Below are positions 50,831-55,640 of a stretch of 55,640 bases of DNA, piece after piece. Source of the DNA: a bacterium HR15 (lineage in GTDB: Bacteria; Armatimonadota; Fimbriimonadia; Fimbriimonadales; GBS-DC); assembly GCA_002898555.1 (NCBI GenBank), contig BEHR01000024.1:1-55640 (forward strand). Reading direction: 5' to 3'. The first letter of the stretch is position 1, and every line of letters starts with the position of its first letter. Made by a program: the position numbers and the translations under genes. The notes beneath the pieces are model-generated. The model did not search any database and was not told the origin of the DNA. It was given only the letters and a program-made list of their open reading frames with translations.

Positions 50831-51826
50831 TTAATGGGTGCGGAAGGCGTACAGGTGGATCAGCCGCTCTCCGTCGAGCAGTGCGGCGCCCGTGAGTGTT
50901 TCACCGCTTAAGTGAACATCCACACCCTGCCCCACCGCTTGAAATGGCTCCGCGGAGGCTTTCGCCACTGCTTCAAGGAACTGCTCGGCTTCCGACGAGT
51001 CGGGAGCGGGCGATTTTAGCTCACTGCCCCACAGCGCACCGATGGCGTAGCTGCGCAGTATTTTGGGGAACATCTTGCGGAAGGTATCGGGCGCGTCGAA
51101 CAGTTCCAGCCCCACAATCTGCCCGTTGAGCGCAAAGAGCGCGCCGACCTGTTTCTCGGACGGCTCCATCCCTTCGAGGTACCTCTCCAGCCGGGCATGA
51201 TGGTATTCATACACATCGTGCATGGCAGAGGTAGGTGAGAAGACCCTTGCCTCGGCCGCCAGTCGGTCCACCTCATGCCAGATGTCACCCTGAGAGGCCT
51301 GTGGCGACCCGCTCATTCTACGCAAGGCATGCACCTGTTGTGCCTTGCGTGCCCGCGCCTGGTGGTGGAGCATGTAGTCGGAGGGTTCGAAGCCCGCCTC
51401 TGGGGAGGTGACACCTTCCCTCGCCTGGCGTGCCTGGGTACGGAGGCGAATCGCTTCCTGCATTCGATGGAACCTCTCGCGCCGGTACGACCACCGCCCT
51501 GCCTCCACACAAGACACGGGGATATGCAGAGAGGTCTGTGCGGGGACGAGAATGGAGACATTGAGCACGCGGTTCTGCTTCGCGCCGACCAGCTCCTCGC
51601 TATCGGGTAGCAACACGGGCAGTGTCGCCCTGTTGGTTGCCTTAATGGTGTTCACGCTGCCACCCACACTAACCTCCTCAATAGTGAGCAAGCCTTGCTT
51701 CAGCGCGTCGCTCATCAACAGGTAACTGGGTTTTGCTGGCTGATCGTCCAGCAAGGGAATCACTGTCAGGTTGTGCCGGCTAATCGCCTCACCTACTCGC
51801 AATCGCCTGACCGTTTCGGCTATCAT
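50831..51826 (-). CDS. ARPP-1 domain protein
   Basis: 331 residues. SRHNLTVIPLL, EEVSVGGSVNTIKATNR and the block ELVGAKQNRVLNVSILVPAQ followed by IPVSCVEAGRWSY match ARPP-1, a domain named for its genomic association with ADP-ribosylglycohydrolase and rhodanese-phosphatase genes in suspected nucleic-acid or NAD conflict systems. Neither partner is present here. Function unproven. Helical middle and DGERLIHLYAFRTH at the C-terminus. Confidence 0.8.
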   Translation of the reverse strand: MIAETVRRLRVGEAISRHNLTVIPLLDDQPAKPSYLLMSDALKQGLLTIEEVSVGGSVNTIKATNRATLPVLLPDSEELVGAKQNRVLNVSILVPAQTSLHIPVSCVEAGRWSYRRERFHRMQEAIRLRTQARQAREGVTSPEAGFEPSDYMLHHQARARKAQQVHALRRMSGSPQASQGDIWHEVDRLAAEARVFSPTSAMHDVYEYHHARLERYLEGMEPSEKQVGALFALNGQIVGLELFDAPDTFRKMFPKILRSYAIGALWGSELKSPAPDSSEAEQFLEAVAKASAEPFQAVGQGVDVHLSGETLTGAALLDGERLIHLYAFRTH

Positions 51827-51937
51827 GCGAATACCTCCTTATAGAGATTTGGTTTTGGAAGTGAGGCAAAGGGGGATCAACAAGAGGTACTTTGAGGACG
51901 ATCCCTTCCACCTCTGAGCAGTATTACTGCAAATTAC

Positions 51938-51963
51938 GCGGGGGAACTGCTAAAAGTTCCCGC
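51938..51963. other. Hairpin-forming inverted repeat in a gene-free stretch
   Basis: GCGGGGGAACT and AGTTCCCGC can pair with a two-base bulge around GCTAAA. It lies in the 328-bp stretch 51827-52154 that has no intact gene; besides this hairpin it holds only the PIN relic at 52005-52149. Confidence 0.4.
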
Positions 51964-52004
51964 ATGGATATGTTCACCCGGTATCATTCTTTCCTGTGAG
52001 CTGA

Positions 52005-52149
52005 CAGGGGAAGGCAACGCAGCGAATCACCCACAGCTATGTGCTGGCTGAATTTATACCCCTTTGCCAAGCAAGTGGTTATGACGGAGGCGTTAACGAC
52101 CGATCGGCACTTTGAGCAGGAGGGCTTTGTACGCCTGCTGAAACCGTAG
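52005..52149 (+). pseudogene. Frameshifted relic of a PIN-domain toxin
   Basis: Frame 52005 onward reads THSYVLAEFIPLC, like the second conserved block of VapC proteins. Near 52075-52080 the frame shifts by one and continues EALTTDRHFEQEGFVRLLKP then TAG, the typical C-terminus with catalytic Asp in TTDRHF. The 5' part is absent and the middle shortened. Confidence 0.7.
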
Positions 52150-52154
52150 CCCTG

Positions 52155-52772
52155 TTATTTGCTATCCAGAAAACCGGTGTAGTTGAGCAGTGCCACCCAG
52201 ATGCGCCCATCTACCCGCTCGATGATAGACACGGCAGTATTGTCCAGTCGAATGCGTCGGTAGGTTTGGATATCGCCTGCGAGCGCGTCGCAGAGTAGGA
52301 TGCGCAGACTCCCCCCATGCCCCACCACCACCAGCTCGCCTTCCGGGTGCTGCGCATAGAGCTGGCTGGCAAACTGCTGTACCCGATCCCAGAAAGCGTT
52401 CATCGGCTCGCCTTCAGGTGGCGTGCCCGCCAGCGGGTCATATAGATAGGTGAAATGGTGTTCGGGATAGCGTTCGATGACCTCCTCGCGCGTTAACCCT
52501 TCCCATGCGCCCCAGTGGCGTTCGCGCAGGGCAGTTGTCGGATGGATAGGCGCGTTCAGGCGCGTGGCAATCGTTTCAGCAGTCTGGAGACAGCGTTTCA
52601 GGTCGCTGGTGTAGATAGCAAGCGGTGCATGCACGCGCTCCCCCAGCCAGCTTGCGACGCGCTGCGCCTGCTGCTGCCCTATCTCATCCAAGGGCACATC
52701 CGAATGCCCCTGAATACGCCCCGTGTGGTTCCACGCCGTCTGCCCATGCCGAACCAGATAGAGTCGCAACAT
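52155..52772 (-). CDS. Histidine phosphatase (phosphoglycerate mutase-like)
   Basis: 205 residues from ATG 52772 (TTG 52778 possible). LYLVRHGQTAWNHTGRIQGH holds the phosphorylated His, Arg and second Arg; LRERHWGAWEGLT holds the acid Glu, and VVVGHGGSLRILLCDAL the second His. Members include cobalamin-pathway CobC and broad phosphatases. The C-terminus is not of the cofactor-dependent mutase length. It overlaps the end of the upstream nucleotidyltransferase fragment region. Confidence 0.88.
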   Translation of the reverse strand: MLRLYLVRHGQTAWNHTGRIQGHSDVPLDEIGQQQAQRVASWLGERVHAPLAIYTSDLKRCLQTAETIATRLNAPIHPTTALRERHWGAWEGLTREEVIERYPEHHFTYLYDPLAGTPPEGEPMNAFWDRVQQFASQLYAQHPEGELVVVGHGGSLRILLCDALAGDIQTYRRIRLDNTAVSIIERVDGRIWVALLNYTGFLDSK

Positions 52773-52774
52773 GG

Positions 52775-52969
52775 TCAATTATCTTCGTCATCGTTATCGA
52801 AAGCTGCTCCACCTGGTTCAAAATCAACCAGAATGCCCATATCACTGCCTGAATGGGCATCACCTCGCGCATACGAGCCCAAAACCGCCAACTGTGCCAC
52901 GCGATATGGCTGACGGAGTGCCTCTCGATAAGGCGTGAGCCGGGCTCCAATAGCGGACAGATTTTCCAC
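52775..52969 (-). pseudogene. Short, degenerate minimal nucleotidyltransferase (MNT) antitoxin-like gene
   Basis: 64 residues from GTG 52969 behind GAGGAGACGA. QLAVLGSYARGDAHSGSDMG followed by ILVDFEPGG matches MntA-like proteins (GSYARG-x-SDID), but the second Asp of the catalytic DxD is replaced by Gly and the C-terminal half is gone, ending in an acidic tail DNDDEDN. No HEPN partner is present. It may still be expressed: TATACT lies upstream. Confidence 0.6.
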
Positions 52970-53022
52970 TCGTCTCCTCACAGGAGCAAGTATACCTTCT
53001 TTCTGCCGTTCACCACAGAGGG

Positions 53023-53028
53023 TATACT
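53023..53028 (+). promoter_or_regulatory. -10 element of the VKOR-DsbA gene
   Basis: TATACT in GAGGGTATACTCTC, 23 bp before ATG 53052. The leader would be about 15 bases. Confidence 0.4.
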
Positions 53029-53051
53029 CTCTTCGGAGGACAAGAGCGCGT

Positions 53052-54200
53052 ATGAGAGCGGTATTGATCAACCGGCTTCTTATTCTCTTTGCCACGCTGG
53101 GCATGGTTATCGCGGGGTTGCTGTGGGTGTCGCATTCGACAGGCTATGCGTTGCCATGCACTGGCACGGGCTGCGATGAGGTGGCGCGTTCGCCCTATGC
53201 CCGCTTTTTGGGTATCCCCACGGCAGCATATGGCTTCTTCTACTTCGGGCTGCTGGTGGTGTTAGCGTTATCGCGCTTGCAGTATCCAGAGCAGTGGATG
53301 TTCTATGCGCGTGGCTTGGCGATGCTCAGCACGCTGGGAATGCTTGCCTTTGGCTATCTGACCTATCTACAGCTCTTTGTGCTGGGGTTATATCAGCGGG
53401 GCAGCCCTTGCTGGTGGTGTCTTGGCGCAGCGAGCTGCAACCTGTTGGTATGGCTGTTATCGCTGATGGGCTTGCGGGCGCAGCCTGCGGAGGGCGCGGG
53501 CTGGGCGCGTGAATTGCTCAAAGCGCTCGTGATGACTCTGTTATTGATTGTGGCGGGCTTCGCCTTCGGCGCGTGGCAATGGATGCGTGCCACCACCCCC
53601 TCAGTAGCCAATGCAGATACGGCGCGGCTCAAGCTGCTTTATCAAGAGGGACAGGGCTGGCGCACAGGCAATCCTAAAGCCCCGTTGATCATCGTGGAGT
53701 TCTCCGATTTCCAATGCCCCGCCTGCAAACAAGCCTATGATATCCTGGAGAAGCAGTTCATGCCAAAATATCGGAATAAGGTGCTTTTTATCTTTCGGCA
53801 TTATCCACTGGTCGAGGTGCATCCCATGGCGTGGATTGCTGCATCCGCAGCGGAGGAGGCTGGGGCTCAGGGCAAGTTTTGGGAGATGTATCATGCCCTG
53901 TTCCAGAGCCAGGAAGATATGACGCCCAGACAGATCGAGCATCTCGCGAAAACCCTCAAGCTGGACGCGCAAAAGGTCTACCGCGCGATGCAAAATAAGG
54001 ATATTTACTTTGAAAAAATCTATCGCGACCTGAAAGAAGGCTCTGCACTGGGCGTCAACTCCACGCCCACCTTTTTCGTGGTGTTCAACGGCAAAATTCG
54101 AACGGCACGCGGGTTTGGCGCACTAATGAGCGCACTGAATGAACCAGAAATCCAAGCCTATCTGGGCGAGAAGTTTGAACCGAAAGTGCGAGGCGACTAA
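53052..54200 (+). CDS. Vitamin K epoxide reductase-DsbA fusion, disulfide-forming system
   Basis: 382 residues from ATG 53052. Residues 1-175 are the VKOR membrane domain, with loop cysteines 36 and 41 and active CxxC 120-123 (SPCWWC). Residues 205-375 are a DsbA-like thioredoxin domain with Cys222 and Cys225 (FQCPAC) and cis-proline NSTPTFF. The fusion lets VKOR reoxidise its own DsbA partner with quinone, replacing DsbB. Periplasmic oxidative folding is thus built into one protein, suiting Cys-rich exported proteins such as that at 4456-6069. Confidence 0.93.
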   Translation: MRAVLINRLLILFATLGMVIAGLLWVSHSTGYALPCTGTGCDEVARSPYARFLGIPTAAYGFFYFGLLVVLALSRLQYPEQWMFYARGLAMLSTLGMLAFGYLTYLQLFVLGLYQRGSPCWWCLGAASCNLLVWLLSLMGLRAQPAEGAGWARELLKALVMTLLLIVAGFAFGAWQWMRATTPSVANADTARLKLLYQEGQGWRTGNPKAPLIIVEFSDFQCPACKQAYDILEKQFMPKYRNKVLFIFRHYPLVEVHPMAWIAASAAEEAGAQGKFWEMYHALFQSQEDMTPRQIEHLAKTLKLDAQKVYRAMQNKDIYFEKIYRDLKEGSALGVNSTPTFFVVFNGKIRTARGFGALMSALNEPEIQAYLGEKFEPKVRGD

Positions 54201-54254
54201 TCTCACTCGACCTGCCCAATTTGTCAGAGCTGTCCGACAGAGTCCAAAAAAGCC

Positions 54255-55532
54255 ATGGGAACCCGATACACTGCCCCACGGGGCACGCAGGATATCCTGC
54301 CCGAGTCCAGCCACTTGTGGCACTATGTGGAGAGCAAGTGGCGTGAGGTCTGCCATCTGTATGGCTATCACGAGATTCGAACGCCGATTTTCGAAGAGAC
54401 GGAGTTGTTCATCCGCAGTATTGGCGAGGTGACCGATATCGTCTCGAAAGAGATGTACACCTTTAAGGATCGGGCAGGTCGCAGCTTGACCTTGAAGCCG
54501 GAAGGCACTGCACCCGTCGTGCGCGCCTATCTGGAACATGGCTTGCACGCCAGCGGCAGCGTTCTACGGCTCTATTACATCACGCCTATCTTTCGCTATG
54601 AGCGTCCCCAGAAGGGGCGTTATCGCCAAGCGCATCAGTTCGGGGCGGAGATTTTGGGCGCCGCATCGCCTCTTGCCGATGCCGAATTACTGGCGATGGT
54701 GCTCCACTTTTTCCGCGTGCTGGGCATCCCCGACGAGCGTATCGAGTTGCACCTGAACACCATCGGCTGCCCGAAGTGTCGCCCTGCTTATCGCGATGCC
54801 GTGCAGGCATTCGGGCGGCAGCATCTGGCTCGCCTATGCCCTGCCTGCCAGGAGCGCATCGAGCGCAATCCGTTGCGCGTGTTGGATTGCAAGGTGCCCA
54901 CCTGTCAGGCACTCATGGCAGATGCGCCTGTGATTGACCCGTATTTGTGCGACGAGTGTCGCGCCCATTTTGAGGGGCTGCTCAACCTGCTCAAGCAGCT
55001 GGATCTGCCCTCTGTGCGTGATCACCGGCTCGTGCGTGGGTTCGATTACTACACGCGCACCACTTTTGAGGTGCTGGCGCAGGGACTGGGAGCGCAGAAT
55101 GCACTCTGTGGTGGCGGGCGCTATGACGGGTTAGTGGAGGAGTGTGGCGGACCGCCTACGCCTGCGCTGGGTGTCGGCATCGGTATCGAGCGCACATTGC
55201 TTGTGTTGCAGGAGATAGGTGTGCCGCTACCCGAGCCACCCAAACCTGTCGCCTATGTGATTGCCATTGGGGATGCTGCGCGTCCTGTCGCTTTGAAGAT
55301 AGCCCAGCAGTTGCGCATGGCAGGGATCGCGGTGGATTTCGATCTGGAGGGGCGTAGCCCCAAGGCTCAGATGCGTCTTGCCGATCGTGTTGGTGCGCGC
55401 TACGCGCTCATTCTGGGCGACGAGGAACTACAGCAGGGCACCGTCACTTTGCGCAATCTGCAATCGCGCGAACAGCGTACCCTCGCCCAAAGCGAGCTTC
55501 TAACTGCCCTGCAGGATGGGTTGTCAGGGTGA
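54255..55532 (+). CDS. hisS: Histidyl-tRNA synthetase
   Basis: 425 residues. Class II motif 1 region GTQDILPES and YHEIRTPIFEETELF, motif 2 YITPIFRYERPQKGRYRQAH, histidine loops LVRGFDYYTRTTFEV and LCGGGRYDGL, and motif 3 PALGVGIGIERTLL. The C-terminal anticodon-binding domain spans from about 330. Standard length. aspS is not next to it. No strong ribosome site is seen before ATG 54255. Confidence 0.98.
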   Translation: MGTRYTAPRGTQDILPESSHLWHYVESKWREVCHLYGYHEIRTPIFEETELFIRSIGEVTDIVSKEMYTFKDRAGRSLTLKPEGTAPVVRAYLEHGLHASGSVLRLYYITPIFRYERPQKGRYRQAHQFGAEILGAASPLADAELLAMVLHFFRVLGIPDERIELHLNTIGCPKCRPAYRDAVQAFGRQHLARLCPACQERIERNPLRVLDCKVPTCQALMADAPVIDPYLCDECRAHFEGLLNLLKQLDLPSVRDHRLVRGFDYYTRTTFEVLAQGLGAQNALCGGGRYDGLVEECGGPPTPALGVGIGIERTLLVLQEIGVPLPEPPKPVAYVIAIGDAARPVALKIAQQLRMAGIAVDFDLEGRSPKAQMRLADRVGARYALILGDEELQQGTVTLRNLQSREQRTLAQSELLTALQDGLSG

Positions 55533-55592
55533 ATCCCCTAGTCTGAAATTTTTTCTCTGACCCAGCTGCGCTCAAAATTTTCAATTGGCTCT

Positions 55593-55617
55593 GGGCAGAC
55601 ACAAGGTCTGCTCCTAC
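55593..55617. repeat. Copy of the GCAGAC/GTCTGC-type dispersed hairpin repeat
   Basis: GGGCAGACacaagGTCTGCTCC matches the element at 6389-6523. The rest of 55533-55640 shows no gene. Confidence 0.6.
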
Positions 55618-55640
55618 CGTCCCATGCGTTCACGCGCTTT

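Noticed and set aside
1-55640. tRNA genes, CRISPR arrays, transposases, prophage genes.
   Set aside because: I looked for T-loop-like sequences, regularly spaced repeats and transposase motifs in intergenic regions and found none; small or divergent ones could be missed without a scan.

Overview
The window looks like chromosomal DNA of a flagellated, probably Gram-negative bacterium of moderately high GC, most likely an uncultured, possibly thermophilic member of the Armatimonadota or a neighbouring lineage. This placement is inference. It rests on several Gfo/Idh/MocA oxidoreductases, a planctomycete-like redoxin/cytochrome/monooxygenase fusion, a giant YD-repeat protein, and dispersed repeats of a kind I associate with Armatimonadota, Chloroflexi and Planctomycetes. 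Genes are packed tightly, many by 4-base start/stop overlaps. I see no tRNA, rRNA, CRISPR array, transposase or prophage.

Layout. 1-6265 (minus): one operon under a textbook promoter, with an exported protein (start broken at a run of ten G), a membrane-anchored C39-like cysteine peptidase, and an RHS/YD-repeat giant that runs off the left edge. 6188-6888 has no protein gene: it holds repeats, a promoter, a predicted rod-shaped RNA and leader hairpins of speD. 6889-14670: core metabolism (speD, metX, lipB, glmU, prs, a quinate-dehydrogenase-like gene, argJ, queE). 14699-19127: redoxin fusion, sugar oxidoreductase, ANTAR response regulator, maf. 19273-25345: uvrB, then flgM behind a sigma-28-like promoter and a c-di-GMP-I riboswitch, then parA-parB, an alpha-L-fucosidase and an isochorismatase-like hydrolase. 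25346-33728 (minus): an eleven-gene string running from hemerythrin, DUF488, NnrS and two small heme-copper-like membrane proteins, through MoxR, DUF58, a degenerate PEP-utilising protein and a nitrilase, to proline dehydrogenase. 33946-41161 (plus): a large membrane protein, a toxin-antitoxin pair embedded in a duplication, a parvulin isomerase, a sugar oxidoreductase and a three-gene zinc-module cascade. 41256-46475 (minus): fliL, methyltransferase, oxidoreductase, small proteins, mtnP, rnc. 46601-49593 (plus): cdaA-cdaR and ilvC. 49599-55640: toxin-antitoxin remnants, a sugar isomerase, an ARPP-1 protein, a histidine phosphatase, a VKOR-DsbA fusion and hisS.

How it fits together. Two cyclic dinucleotides are represented: c-di-AMP is made by CdaA/CdaR, and c-di-GMP is sensed by RNA upstream of the anti-sigma-28 factor FlgM. 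FliL and FlgM imply a flagellum. SpeD consumes S-adenosylmethionine, MetX feeds methionine synthesis, and the MTA phosphorylase recycles the by-product. Hemerythrin, NnrS and the heme-copper-like proteins suggest a nitric-oxide or oxygen response. Three VapBC-type loci are at different stages: one intact, one with a 19-codon toxin stub, one reduced to a frameshifted relic.

The strongest unusual signals are the sigma-28/c-di-GMP/flgM control point, the RHS-C39 peptidase operon with its homopolymer frameshift, the predicted structured RNA before speD, and the NO-type operon with miniature heme-copper-like proteins.
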